NCBI GenBank assembly: GCA_021014945.1
Contig: MU266415.1
Location: forward strand, 41,293-105,292
Length of the DNA: 64,000 nucleotides
Reading direction: 5' to 3'
From: Leucogyrophana mollusca
Lineage: Eukaryota; Basidiomycota; Agaricomycetes; Boletales
Positions within the stretch are counted from its first letter, which is position 1, and every line of letters starts with the position of its first letter. The notes under the pieces were generated by a model. The model saw only the letters and a program-made list of their open reading frames with translations, was not told the origin of the DNA and made no database searches. A program made the position numbers and the translations under genes. Positions 22,494 through 35,458 of this stretch are shown in pieces.

Positions 22494-25400
22494 CTATCCA
22501 CCACGGCCACGCTTTCGCGTGGCTCTTTTGTTTGAAGGTTCCGGATGTGTGGTGGATGGTGAATTAGTATCATTTGCTTTGCGTTTGAGCGTTGCGGGAT
22601 GAAGGGAAGGGGTAGAGGTGGCTCCTGTTTGGGAGGGGGTAGAAGCGGATGTGGGTTGTGGTGCAGAACCCGGGCCATGTGATGGAGGTGGAGGGTTGTT
22701 TTGCTTTTGTGGAGCATCGGCAGACGATGAGGCGTTTTTGGGAGAATTGGTGCTGGGCCCGGGATGCGATTGCGGAGGGTTAGCGGGGGACATGCCCGGG
22801 TAGAGGGTCACTGCCGGGGATGCAGATACCCCGTTCATGTTGTGAAAGCTCTGAAAACTACCTGGCCCATTACCTGGAGGGCCACCGATAAAACCCGGCC
22901 CGCCTTGAGCTGGGTTGTGTGGACCTTCGCGGATTTTGTCTGCTAGCCTCGCGAGCGCGTCTACATCGCGAAGGTTGGTAAGTCCCCGAGGATGAGGGTG
23001 CCAGAGGAGCACATACCGATTGGCCCCAGTTTCGTCTCATTTGCGAAGGCAATCAGGTCTGTCATTTGACCAACGCTCTCGGCAAGCTGAATTGAACTCA
23101 TTGGGGTGTGGACTCATGATCGCAATGCATGCTACGTACCTCCAGACAGCGCATGGTCGCTTGAGGGATGCCAAACGCATTGACAGGTTCCCCAGGTATA
23201 GATGCATCTTGAATCATAATCCGCGGTTCATCCCACTGCTTGTCCTCGTCGGCTCGCTGTTGGATCGTGCTCGTTCCATTAGGGCTCGGCGTAGGACCAT
23301 TGCGTAGATGTGGTGTCTTCGGTGACTCTGTGATACGTTGGCCCATGATAGACTCTAGTGATATGTATTTGTCATGGGTGTTCGCATTGAACTCCAGGTT
23401 ATCAAATTTGAGCGAGTAACCCTGGTTCGGCTGGGCATTTCCTCCGCTGACTGGGGTAACAACGATGATGTGGACGGTGAGCGGCCCCCGTAAGGTGACG
23501 GTGTAGCCATTGGCATATTTGTAAGTCCACACGGCTGTCACACACTCAACGACAGCATGTGTTTGACTCAGCAGTCTTTCTCGAGCACCGTCGAGCGATA
23601 GAGTCATAGATTTGACGCCCGACTGAGTCGTCACCAGAAAAAACCGCGGTAAAATTGGGACGCCGATCTCTGTTCCGTGTGACTGTTAGCTGCACAAAGA
23701 ATACAAGAAGACGAGTCCGACTAACCGAAGGGTTTCGCCTCGTTCCTCTGATTGTCTTTCCACAGCGTGAATTTCATCAACGCCTTGGGCGTGAAATATT
23801 CTCGAACGAGGCTCTCCCAGTACGCCAGCTGTAATTTCTGTCATTCAAATCAGTAGTTGATCCGTGTCAGACGAGTGCCAAGGACAAACATTTGAACTGT
23901 CGCTCGAAAGTATCCCGCTAAACTGCAATAGTCTTACCAGACCTTGCCCCAGTCCTACGGGCATGGCGAATCTGTGATTCGATGTTCAAAATCGCCCTTC
24001 AAAAGATTCACAATAGAAGGGGAAAACTTACACCGGCGGCCGAGGCACACCAACAGGCTGTGGTGTGCCCATGTCAGATGGAGGAGGCCCACTGCCAGGT
24101 GCGGTGGTAGATGGGTGGGGTGGTCGAGGCGCGATAGGTTGCTGCCCCGGAGTGGGCTGGCGCTGTGAGTGGGGTAACTGTTGGGGCTGGCTATGCGGTG
24201 TTATTCGTGCTGGTGGGAGGAGTCCGGATGAGGTGGGTAGTTGGGATTGAGCACCCCGCGGCGTGTGGGATGGCCCCGCTTGTGATGGCGGTCTACCTGG
24301 AGGGCCTTGTGGTTGCGATTGCGGTCTCTGTGGCTGATGTTGCACATGTCCGGCCATCTGCTCTGGTTGGTGTGGAGAATGCTGCTGGGGAGGCTGGCGG
24401 GATGGTATTGGATTTCCGTGCATGGCGTTGGGATGAGATGGCGGCCTTGGGGGAACGCTACCGGACATTGGCATGCTAAAGGACGTATTGAAGGGTTCGT
24501 TCCGTTGCGACATCTCCTCGTACTGCTGTGCGGGAGTTGGTGTAAACCCTCCCGATCGCATGCCAGGATTCGACGGATTAGGGGGGGCATCGCCTATCAT
24601 TGGTGGGATGTCCATTGAGCCATTGGGGGAGCCGGACGTAACGAAAGGAAACTGATTTCCCCCAGTTGGTATTCGGCCATTATTACGACCCAGACTGGGT
24701 GGGAAATGGTTATTTTGAAGGCTCATGAACATGTCATGGTTCGCGACACCCCCAACGCGAGGTGTGGAGCCTTGCGATGAACCAGGTGTTGGCATCATCA
24801 TGTTCCCGGGGTTATGGGGCCCGGGACGCGGCGAAGAGGTCAACGATGGTGTGTGCGAGTGGTGATGATGACGTTGAAACCCATTTTGAGAAGGCTGACC
24901 GCCCCCACCGTGATTCTGACCCGATGGTTGCGACAGACTATTCATCAACTGGGGAGGTCGTGAAGCATTCGAGGGAACGCCAGCGCTGGGCTGCCGTCCC
25001 ATTCCCAAAGAAAGTTCTGGCGACATTGATCCGGGCATCGAAGGCGGCACGTTCGCCATAAGCTGCTGGTGGTTGGCTTGACGTAGATGAGCGGGCATGC
25101 TATTTGATGGATTCATCCCCATGCTCAAGGAATTGACGCCCTGTTGCCCAGGATGCATTCCACCAACATGACCAGCGGACTGGTTCATGCCCTGCGGATG
25201 CGATGCTACCCGTCGTACCGCAGTGTTCCCAGCCTGCGGCATCATATGCGGAGGAAATGACATTCCTTGCATGTGCCCCATTCCACCCATGCCTGGCGTG
25301 CCAGCGGAGATATTCATCTGGACATTGCGAGCCTGTTGCGTACTTGTTTCCTGGCGTTTCAATTGATACTGTGCAGCGGTTGTCTGTAAGGCGTTGCCAC

Positions 25401-25599
25401 CAGGTTGGGTGCCCCCACCAAGGAGGCCCATGGACGAGTTGTTGGAGTTGGGCATCAGACCCATATGGTTCTGGGACTGCTGCTGCTGACCAGGCTGAGG
25501 TTGAGTCGGTAGAAAGTGGCCCGCTTGGTTCATTGGCATTGCTGAGACCTGTGGCATGCTCTGTTGGCGAAGCATTTCGGGCTGAGGACGTACGTTCAT
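22494..25599 (-). CDS. LIM-domain-binding transcription cofactor (LDB1/Adn1 type)
   Basis: Fungal relative of LDB1/Chip and yeast-type Adn1/SOM1 regulators, which bridge transcription factors controlling morphogenesis and adhesion. Start chosen at 25599 (MNVRPQPEMLRQQSMPQ). The same frame stays open upstream to 25782, but that stretch reads like 5' leader. The N-terminal 520 or so residues are Gln/Pro/Gly/Met-rich. The LIM_bind domain, cut by introns, runs about 23930-23330: LAYWESLVREYFTPKALMKF, FTLWKDNQRNEAKPF, TTQSGVKSMTLSLDGARERL, YANGYTVTLRGPLTVHIIVV and LKFDNLEFNANTHDKYISLE. A short helix-like QMTDLIAFANETKLGP follows. The tail is Pro/Ser-rich and ends in basic KRATRKRGRGG, a likely nuclear signal. 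Confidence 0.87.
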
Positions 25600-26066
25600 C
25601 TGCCGCAAGCGCTCGGCACTCGTGGCGATCGGGGCAGCTAAAAATGTGCAACCAGAGCTAGAGCACAGGATATGGAGGGAATTGGAGACCAAGGCGCACG
25701 GGAAAGAGACGAGGATAGCAGTCGAGCTTCCTTTACTGTCGGGGATTGGAACGATCGGCACAGAGCAGTCAGAGCACCGCAACCGCGCAAATATCCGAGC
25801 AGAATGACAAAATAAAGCAAGAAAGTCGGGTCTTGGGGTCGCCTGTATAGATTATTGAAGTCGACAATAGAGAAATCAGCGGGTAAGGATGTTTGTCGGG
25901 GTCGCAAGAACCCAGCACGAAATGCTTGTTCGATCTAACTGTTGGCGGCGCCAGGCTCACACGCAGCCTTCGAAACCCACGTGGCTGGGGCAGTATACGG
26001 CGTACGCCCTCTCTACGGAAACAAAAAAAAAAGAGACTGCCTTGTCGCAGGGTAGGATAGAGCCCA
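25600..26066. other. Intergenic, divergent promoters
   Basis: About 470 bp between the LDB-type gene (minus) and IMP3 (plus). It may include the 5' leader of the LDB gene to about 25780. A run of ten A lies near 26022-26031. Confidence 0.55.
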
Positions 26067-26876
26067 ATGGTTCGCCAGTTCAAGTACCACGAGCAAAAGC
26101 TTCTCAAAAAAGTCGATTTTCTCAATGTATGTCGCTTCTATGTGCCGCAACAATCAATCAGGCTTAGTCCTCCCAGTGGAAGCAGGATGCCAATCTGCGT
26201 GAAATCAAGGTGATGCGGCGCTATCACATCCAAGACAGAGAGGACTATCACAAGCACGTCCCGGTCTTTTTCTGGCATACCGCCTGTCTTACCCTTCTCG
26301 CAGGTACAATAAACTATGTGGCTCATTGCGATCCTTTGCGCACCGTGTCTCGATGCTGCCTGCCCGGGACCCATTCCGAAGCAGAATAGAGGGACAGCTG
26401 CTCTCCAAGCTCTATGATATCGGGGTGCTCAGTTCGCAAGCAAAGCTGAGTGATGTCGACAACAAGCTCACTGTGGCAGCTTTTTGTCGACGTCGCCTTG
26501 CCGTCTTCATGTGCATGAGCAAGATGGCGGAGACCGTCAGCGCGGTTGGTCCCCAAAAGGCTCTTGTGTCCAAACCTGCTGACACCCGCTGACAGGCCGC
26601 AAAGTTTATCGAGCAGGGCCATGTTCGTGTCGGCCCAGATACTATCACAGATCCTGCGTTTCTTGTTACAAGGTTCGCTCCCGTCCCATCTCAGCCCCTT
26701 GGCTTGCTAAAACCACCATTCAGGCACATGGAAGACTTTGTGACTTGGGTCGACACATCTAAGCTGAAGAGAACAATCATGACATACAACGATGAGGTGA
26801 CCCCCATGAACTTTTATGGCGCTAGTTACGATATTGATGAGTTTCTTTGAAGCTCGATGACTTTGATTTACTATGA
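26067..26876 (+). CDS. IMP3: U3 small nucleolar RNP protein IMP3
   Basis: Component of the Mpp10-Imp3-Imp4 complex that helps U3 snoRNA pair with pre-18S rRNA in the nucleolus. Six exons (26067-26126, 26177-26253, 26304-26544, 26596-26672, 26724-26796, 26853-26876) total 552 nt, or 183 residues, the same length as yeast Imp3. The sequence starts [20 protein letters not shown] and keeps [32 protein letters not shown], the S4 RNA-binding core ([40 protein letters not shown]), [15 protein letters not shown] and a final LDDFDLL. Intron 2 (26254-26303) needs a GC donor to restore HKYNKLCG. The other introns are GT-AG. Confidence 0.96.
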
Positions 26877-27396
26877 GCATGGCTTCCGCTACGTGTTCTC
26901 TACCCATCTTGTCCACACAAAGCGGACTGGAACTGCCTCCCAGGCCCACGGCAGCGAGCCACCGACTGACCAACGGGTCCTTGCTAGGGATGAGCTCAAG
27001 TATTCACAACAGCAGCTGCGCTAAAATTCTAACACCCGGAGCTCCGGGGTTTCGTTACTGGTAGCCTAGATATACAACTAGCTCGCAGTATTCGTGGTTC
27101 ATAGGATACATATAGAATTCTGATATGCATGATAGTAAGGTGCAATTGGAGCCCAACTCTCACAGTGAAATGAGTGAAAGCAGGTGAAAGCTGTTGCCAC
27201 GCGACTTGCCGTTATCCCCTGCGGCGCGTTTGACAGCAGCATACTCAGGCTTAGGCTACTACCAGCTCGCTCTTGGACTGCTTGCATTTTCTTCTACACA
27301 CGACTAGATTTCCTGTTTCTTGGCAAGGCTATATACAACGACTCGGAGCTCAGGGCAGTTTTCTATCTGGGCGGCGCAGGGCTAGTGCTGTAGATC
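26877..27396. other. Intergenic
   Basis: About 520 bp between IMP3 and the kinesin (both plus). It should hold the kinesin promoter. No other feature seen. Confidence 0.55.
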
Positions 27397-30300
27397 ATGG
27401 CCGAAGGAGGCGACGGGAACATAAAGGTTGTGGTGCGATGCAGGCCTCTCAACAGTCGCGGTTTGTCTGCAATATCACCTCCAACACACCGGCACTGATA
27501 TGTATTTGCGCACCAAGAGCTCGCAAGGGGCGCCAAACCGCTCATCCGCATGCAGGGAAACCAAACGTTCCTGGACCCCCCGGAGACAGGCTCGCAGCAA
27601 GATTCCAAGCGTGCCACAGAGCGTAAGACCATGGCATTCAGTTTCGACAAGAGCTACTGGTCCGCCGGTCCACGAGATGAGCCGGGGTACTGTTCGCAGC
27701 AGACATTGTACGACGATCTTGGGAAGGAGTTACTGGACCACGGTTTCTCGGGGTTCAACGCGTGTATTCTGGCTTGTGAGTTTCATGTTCCTTCTAGAGA
27801 CCAATACAGGACTAACGCATCAAAACGGGAAGACGGACAAACTGGTAAAGTGGTTGCTTGAGAGGTCTTCAGAAGTTGCCACTCACTGTCTTGTTGTATA
27901 GGTTCGGGGAAGTCTTACAGGTGAGTTGTCAGGCCTACTATCAACCACTCCATACACATCTCACACCCGAAAACCACTTAGTATGATGGGTTGTACGTCG
28001 CCCACTTGTCAAACTATGCCTCGCTGAACACATGCTGTAGACGGACCCGACAAAGGAATCATCCCGTTAACATGTTCAGAGCTATTTGTACGCGTAGAAG
28101 ACAAAAAAGCGATCGATCCCAACGTACATTTTACAGTAGAAGTTTCCTACATCGAGGTTCGTCGGTTCTCCGTCTCATACTTACCCATACTCACAGGTCT
28201 CAGATATACAACGAGAAAGTCCGCGACCTTCTAAATCCCAAGAACACGGGCAACCTTAGGGTGCGCGAGCATCCTAGTCTGGGACCGTACGTGGAGGACC
28301 TTTCGAAGCTCGTGGTGAATAGCTACGACGAGATGATGACACTCATGGATGAGGGCAACAAGGCGAGGACGGTCGCCGCTACTAACATGAATGAAACCTC
28401 GTCGCGTTCACATGCCGTCTTCACTCTGCTCCTCACCATGAAGAGGCACGATGTAGACACGAATTTAGACACGGAGAAGGTATCCCGGATCAGGTTCGTT
28501 TCTATGCTTTGGTTGGGAAGCATGGCTAACGCCGTGAACCAGCCTCGTGGATCTGGCTGGTTCTGAGCGTGCTAACTCGACAGGAGCAACTGGGCAGCGG
28601 CTCAAGGAAGGTGCAAACATCAATAAGTCGCTTACCACACTCGGTAAAGTTATCTCGTCTCTCGCACTTGCCAGCCAGGACGCCGGTGGAAAGAAAGGAA
28701 AAAAGGGCAAAGCTGAGGAATTTGTGCCGTATCGTGACTCCGTGCGTCTCCTCCCTGCTTTTTGACTCGGGGAATCTGATGCTTTAAGAACAGGTCTTGA
28801 CATGGCTGCTGAAAGACAGTTTGGGTGGCAATTCCAAGACGGCCATGATTGCTGCCATATCCCCCGCTGACTACGAAGAGACGCTGAGTACCCTGCGCTA
28901 TGCTGACCAAGCGAAAAAGATCAAGAACAAGGCTGTTGTCAATGAGGATCCCAACGCCAAACTTGTGCGCGAGCTCAAAGAGGAACTTGAGTTGCTTAGA
29001 GGTAGGCCCTGTTTTATGTAACAAAGTAGTTTTACAGCTAACATGTCGCAGCACGTGTGGCTGGTTCAGCTGGCGAGGACACTTTCGACCCCAGTGTGCC
29101 TCCCGAGAAGCAAAAGGTCACCTACCAGACGAAAGATGGCAAGATCAAGACGGTCACCAAGGCAGAGCTCCAAGAGCAGATGGAGACCAGCGAGAAGCTG
29201 ATGCAGAGCTTGAATGAGACCTGGGAGCAGAAGATGGTAAGGACTCAGGAGGTACAGAAGGAGCGAGAGAAGGCGCTAGAGGAGCTCGGGATCACGGTAG
29301 AGAAGAACCTTGTTGGTGTCCACACGCCGAAGAAGGTGCGCAGTCTATATGACGCCAGTGAGTTAGCGTTTGACTGTCTTCACCCAGATGCCCCATTTAG
29401 TGAATCTGGTGTGTCTTTCGCGTTCGGTGTTGATCGTGTTTTTATTGACCTGTGTATAATATAACAGAATGAAGGTGGGTTCTCCAGTGTCCCTCTACGT
29501 TATGGCGCTGGGTTAACGCCTGGTATCCAGATCCATTGATGAGCGAGTGCCTGATATACCAACTCAAACCAGGCGTCACCACTGTAATTAACATCACTAG
29601 AGTCATTGGATACTCTGACTGACATTCCATCCAAGGTTGGTCGACTGGACAGCGAGAAACTGGCGGCTATTCGTCTCAGTGGCGATAATATCCTTGAGGA
29701 ACACTGCTCATTTGATAATAACGACGGAAAAGTAACTTTGCATGCAATGCCGGACAGCGTGACGGTGAGTCCCCCTTTTCGGCATATAGTTCCTCGACTC
29801 AACTCTCGTCATAGTTCTTGAACGGTAAACAATTAACCCCAGGACAAGTAAGTTTTCCTTTCGTGTTTGTACTTTACTCTCCGTGCTAACAAATTTCGCC
29901 CTCAGGCCTACAAACTGCGGTCGGGATATCGCATCATTCTTGGTATGATATAAAATTTGCTCAAGGCCGACATGACTCATCTCTGTCAATCAGGGGAGCA
30001 TCATGTCTTCAGGTTCAACAATCCTGAAGAGGTGCGAAAGCAGCGAGATCGCGCAACGGCAAGGTCGAACATGCACTTGAGTGTCTCTGCTGCAGAATTA
30101 GAGGCCGGTGAAGGCGGGACGCCACCAACGCGCCCGGAATCCAGAGCTTCATCGTCCGCTGACGAAGCTGATGTGGACTGGAATTTCGCTAAGCGGGAAG
30201 CTGCTCTTGCTCGCCTTGGACTCGATCCTACTCTTGACAACTTGCCGGACGAGGAGATTAACAAGTTATTCGAGCGGATAACAAAGGTCAAAACTATGCG

Positions 30301-33300
30301 CGATCACAACATGAAAGGACGCCCCGAGAGTAGCCTTAGCCAACGCGATGACCTGTGGAGCGAATCTGGGCGTCCATTCTCCAGTGATGCGACGACGGAT
30401 GACACGAGCGTTGATGCTGGACCGAGTCAGGGCAGTCCTGAGGTGGACGGGCCACTGAAGGATGTGCAACTTCAACTCGAGTCGCGGCTCCAAGCCATCA
30501 CAGAGTCGAGTGAAGCCGACGATCTCAAAGTGGAGAAAGACCACATGGAGCATCAGCTGAAGATGGTACAAAGGCAACTGAAACGCTTGATCAGCGCTCG
30601 CGCTCACGGGGAGTCCGAAGATGATGTAGTTGCTTTCGAGCCGGTTATATATTCCGCCAAGCAGCTAAGGCTGATACGCAAAGTCTTGGACAAGTGGCGG
30701 GCCCACAGGTCGTTTTCTATGGCAGAGGTGGTGCTCTCAAATGCTTTCTTGGTCAAGGAGGCCAATGTCATCAGGTGCGTAAACAACACTTTGGTATAGG
30801 GTCGTACCTCACGTGAACGCCAGCAAGGAGCTCAGTAAAGAAGTGTCTTACAACTTCACTATTGCTTCGGGGGGGTCTCTAGCTGCGCCAACGTCGGGCG
30901 TTGACACAATCGGTGGCTTGGATGAATTTGGCGATGTGGCCGATCCTGTCCTCGCATCTGCTACGCAACCATCCGTTGCCATCAAGGTTCTCGACAAGCG
31001 TCACAACGCGATCTACAGCTGGTCTTTGGACCGTTTACAGCAACAATTACAACGCATGCGCAATCTTACTACCTACATTGACCGGCCCTCGTATACCCAG
31101 CATTTCAGCTCGGACGAACCTTTCTTTGATTCCCCGCCACCCCAGTACTCCTTCATTGGCAATGCCATGCTATCTCTCGCCCCTCTTTCCCGGAGACTCT
31201 CATCAACTTCTGTTGTACCGATATTTTGCCGCTATACGGCAGAAGCGATTGGTTCCTGTCGAGTGGACATCAAGATAACAAGTGTCATTCAGTCGTCCAA
31301 GCATGGAGTTGGTTCAGCGGCTTCGACGCGGCCGGCGTCTCCCGCTCCCAGCACTATCGCATCTGGCAGCAAAATCACCTTTTTCCTGACAGTCGATTCA
31401 GTGAAAGGGCTGTCCTCCCACGATTTTTCTGCAGTGCACTTGCAAATCCGGCTGTCCTCGTTCGTGGGACCGTCACTTGCCACTGAGGAGATCTTCTCAT
31501 CTCTTGCTCTCGATATGGACTCATCTTCTCTGTCGGAGCTGAAGTTTCGGCGCAGCTTCTCTATTGTGGCGCCATCCAAAGTCATTACGCACCTGCGCCA
31601 GGGCTATGCGCCTATAGAATTCTTCGCAGCCGTCAAGCCCACGTATCTGGAGCGCTTAGAACGCTGGGATGAAATGCGCGAGCTTAGAAGTCACCCTAGG
31701 TCTACGTCTCCCGCTTCGTTGCCCGAGAGTCGACCGGCCAGCCTCCCACAGATGCGACGCTCTGAGACTGATTTCGTCGTCGAACAAGCACACGATGTGG
31801 TGGCATGGCTCCAAATACGCGAGTTGGGTGCAGATGGCCAATACATTCCTGTTCCCGTGGTTTCCCAGGGAATTATGGATCCAGGAGCATTCTCCCTGCA
31901 CCAAGGTCTGCAAAGACGAGTATCGATATTACTTTCTTCAGACTCAGGCCCACAACTCCCATGGACTGACATCACAAAGGTGCGATTGGGTAACGTGCGC
32001 CTCCTCGATCCGAAGGGCCGCATTCACGACTCTACGTCGAAAGCGATGGTTACCCTCCCCTTAATGACGGATCAAACCGTCGAGTTCAGACCGGACGGAA
32101 CAGGGACGCTGACGGCGGAAGCACTATGGGACTCCAGTGTGCACGACTCGTTGCTTCTGAACCGCGTCACGGCGAATGGTCATCGCGTGCTATTACAAGT
32201 CAGCTGGGCTGTTGCAGTGGACACATGCAGTGAACCAGTGCAATTCACTATGGACGTGGCTGTCAGTATGCAGACACGAGATGCTCGGCCGCCCAGTCGC
32301 TTATTAACCTTCCTCGGCGCTGGGAAGATCATATCGAAGACAAGCGCGATCTTCAACGTTCGTTTATCACCGCCTCTCACTCGCTCTCCGCAAGAGCTCT
32401 GGCGCCTCGATACCTCTGAAAAGTATGTACGTGGCGAAGAGCTTCTCGTCGCGTGGAAGCCGCGGGGCATTTCTGTGGTCCAAGACTACAGCCGGCTTGT
32501 GTTGACAGAACGTCGAGCAGCCGATGTCCAGGCTGTTCGCGTTATCCTCGCGTCTTCACCCTCGAGTTCACGCTCAGATCACTTGGGAGCCACTGTCTGG
32601 GGTTCTGAGACTTTACTGAAGAAGGCTCTAGATCTGTGGCAAAAGCGTTTTGGCCACGCTGGAGAGGTTCGTCGATTTCAAACCTAAGCGCTCACATTCG
32701 AAATTAAAACCTTTTGCAGATTATACTTAGCCAGGTCCCTTCTGATGCCGATGGTTCCGACTTTTCCGGTAAAGCTCCAAATCGTGAGGCTCCAGAGGGT
32801 GTGAAACTCAACTCCAGCGCAAGTCTCGTGCCGCGAAGGTGGCTCCGATCATCATGTTTGTTTTATCCGGTTATCTTCTAATATTGAATTTCACAGCGAC
32901 GGACCTACAAAGCGAGGCCATCTGATGATTCTTACTGATGCAGGTCAGAATATCTGGGAAAAGCGGTGGTTCGTTCTCCGAAGGTGACCGAATACATCTA
33001 TGTTCATGCATTGCACACTCAACCTGCTTTTCTAGGCCTTATCTCCATATCTACGCACATTCAAATGAACTGGAAGAAACCGGCATCATCAGCCTGCATG
33101 CAGTCAACATTGAAAGTGATCCTAACAAGGAGATATTATTGGGGGTGAGTTGTTTCGTTGTCACCCTCTTTTGTTATCCAACTTACGCGGTCTTTTGCAG
33201 AAACGTTTTTCTTTCACCTTGTTCACTGCTGCAAACTCTCATGCACTCGCGGCACCCTCGGCGAAAGAGCTCCAGTCATGGACATCTAAACTTGACCCCA

Positions 33301-33317
33301 CTGGTTCGCTCTGCTAA
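27397..33317 (+). CDS. Kinesin-3 motor, Unc104/KIF1 type (motor-FHA-PH)
   Basis: Plus-end microtubule motor that in filamentous fungi carries early endosomes and vesicles. Starts [20 protein letters not shown] at 27397. Motor motifs: P-loop GQTGSGKS (27836-27916, split over very small exons), switch [14 protein letters not shown], switch [12 protein letters not shown] (28545) and [16 protein letters not shown]. After the neck coil ([12 protein letters not shown]) comes the FHA domain: [53 protein letters not shown] and [20 protein letters not shown]1B-like coiled region, a long DUF3694-like region (30824-32690) and a C-terminal PH domain ([54 protein letters not shown]) follow. Length is roughly 1,600 residues by my estimate. 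The PH domain implies phosphoinositide binding on cargo. The exon AATGAAG (29468-29474) is only 7 nt. Confidence 0.93.
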
Positions 33318-35458
33318 CACATTTATGTCGCAACTTTTTTTTGTCCCTATTTACACTCCTTCCATCGTAATATTGGGCTTATGCTTGTTCCTTATACCTA
33401 TAGATACCATACCACAAATATTAGCCTGTATGTGATTTACTTGTCTGTGAGCAGGTGCGATGCACTGATAAAATCGTGCCAGCTTGCCATGAGATTAGCT
33501 TCATGCCTGCACACGGACAAACCCGCGGTCCGGGTGACTCCATGCAGAAGTAGACACAGAACGATTCAATTGCGCAGATCTCTGTTGGACGAGGTCAACG
33601 CCGGACCGTTCAGCTGCAAATTGAATGCTAATTTGCCGTCTCGAACTCGACAGTCCACCTTCTCAAGGAACTACCACTAATGATTATATATGGGGATCAT
33701 ATCTCCACGAAAACCCGGATCACTTGCTCCAATATATGCTCCCTCATTTTATGCAGTGCGCCATTAAATTATCTCCATACATACCCTACCCGCCGTTTCT
33801 CACGAATATCGCTGTCATGGCCCGACTGGTCCACCACTCGGTTCCACCTGGCATCTCCCCTGGCTCCGTCAATTGATCAGGTGCGACTTTGCAGTCTCCT
33901 TGTGTCAGTATCGTTCACAAATTATGGTTTATGTCCGCCTAGAACCACCTTCATGGACCTCTCACGAGCAAGCATTCTGACAGAACATCATCATTTTCGT
34001 AACCGATGCCAGATCCTCCTGGTTTCTTCTCCCGTCGTCCACCAACCAAGATGATACGGAGTTATCGCGGGTAAACTGGACCGATGCGCAAATTGTGCGC
34101 ACGAATGTGATGCTGTAAACGGTCGTTGGACGTATCCTTCAAACCAAACCAGAAGAAGCAAGTCAAGGGAGGTCTCTCACCCCTCGACTTTCCTAGATAC
34201 CAGTCGAGGTGGCCACTTTGCCGGGATGTCCCGATTCAACTCTTGCACGAGCCAAAGACAAGTCACTTCAACCGTACCGGGCCCAAGTTGGCATGGATCT
34301 TTGGATGGGGTGGAAATATATTCCGGGTCTACGTTAACTTCAATACCACGGTTGTGGTATCTTAGTGCACCTGCCGGTCTCCCCATCGAAAATAAGTTTT
34401 TTATGCCAACATGTGAGGTTCCAACCTTCGTACTTTTTCACTGGCATCCCGTCGTCAAGTTTCACGGAGGGCATCGCGAACTGTCGGCACCAATAAAGAG
34501 ATTGAAGACTCTTACAAGTGTCCACGGTGAATAGCCTCCTTATCTCACGATCGCGCGAAGTTAAAGGTTAATAGTCTGAGAGCGTCTCAATTCAACCGCG
34601 CCTCCGCGCAGGCGGTATAGACTGCAGATCCACCTTCGAATCCTTCCGTCATTTGCGTCCGTCGATCACCAAAGCGGAAACTTCGCGAGCCATTGGACCT
34701 TAGGGGTATTAAAGTGGCTGTACAGGGGCCCACTCCGAGTCCTTCCCTTGGGTGCCAGAAACTCGCGCCCGCTCCAGATGTGAGAGAAGACAATATTTAT
34801 TCCAGATGCCATGATCCCATACGCAGCGCTGTGATGCCGATTGTAGATGGAGATGCACTCAGGTGACACTGACAGCTGCATTCCAGTGGTAACGGTGTTG
34901 TTTGGTGGTGTCCCTTAGTTTGCCGGTTTTTGCAGAAATTCACAGGGCAAACGCGGGGATCAACCATCAGTTTTTTCATCAGTTGTAGTATGAAACGACT
35001 GGCTGCAATGGAGGATTAAGTTCCAGGGTGCGCAGCTCTCGGCGAGTTCCCTTGTCAGTCTCTATTGACACTGCCGTTATAGCACGGACCCATCCGCCCC
35101 GGCACTTTGCCGCCCGACACAGCGGTCTTTCGCCAAAACGCTCACACAGTTCTCATCGTATCCACGTGTTTTCGGTTGAGAAGGTCACAGGTACGTCTTT
35201 AGCTCCAATTCAGATACGTTATATGAAGATGAGACGGCCAAGCGTTTGTAGAAGGAATGCAGCGGGACCCCGCATCTTTCGTCTATTGGAGGCTGGTGGA
35301 TGTAATACAGTACAATATGGTGTCCACTATACAAGTGTGGGAGGAGATAATGGAACGGTATGATAGTTTCTAGATGAGATGCAATGTCTATATGTCTAAT
35401 TCCAGGGTTTTTTCGAGCTCCGGAAATGTTGCAAGGACGAGGCAGGCTGTCCAACTTT
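33318..35458. other. Long stretch without a supported gene
   Basis: About 2.1 kb between the convergent kinesin and methyltransferase genes. Open frames here are short (under 125 codons) and show no domain, splice pattern or repeat that I recognise. No long terminal repeats or inverted repeats are obvious. Confidence 0.45.

Noticed and set aside
30775..30799. An apparent 25-nt intron in the kinesin gene (GTGCGT...TATAG)
   Set aside because: It fits the phase, but a normal 49-nt intron ending at 30823 also fits and gives [17 protein letters not shown], which matches the KIF1 family better.
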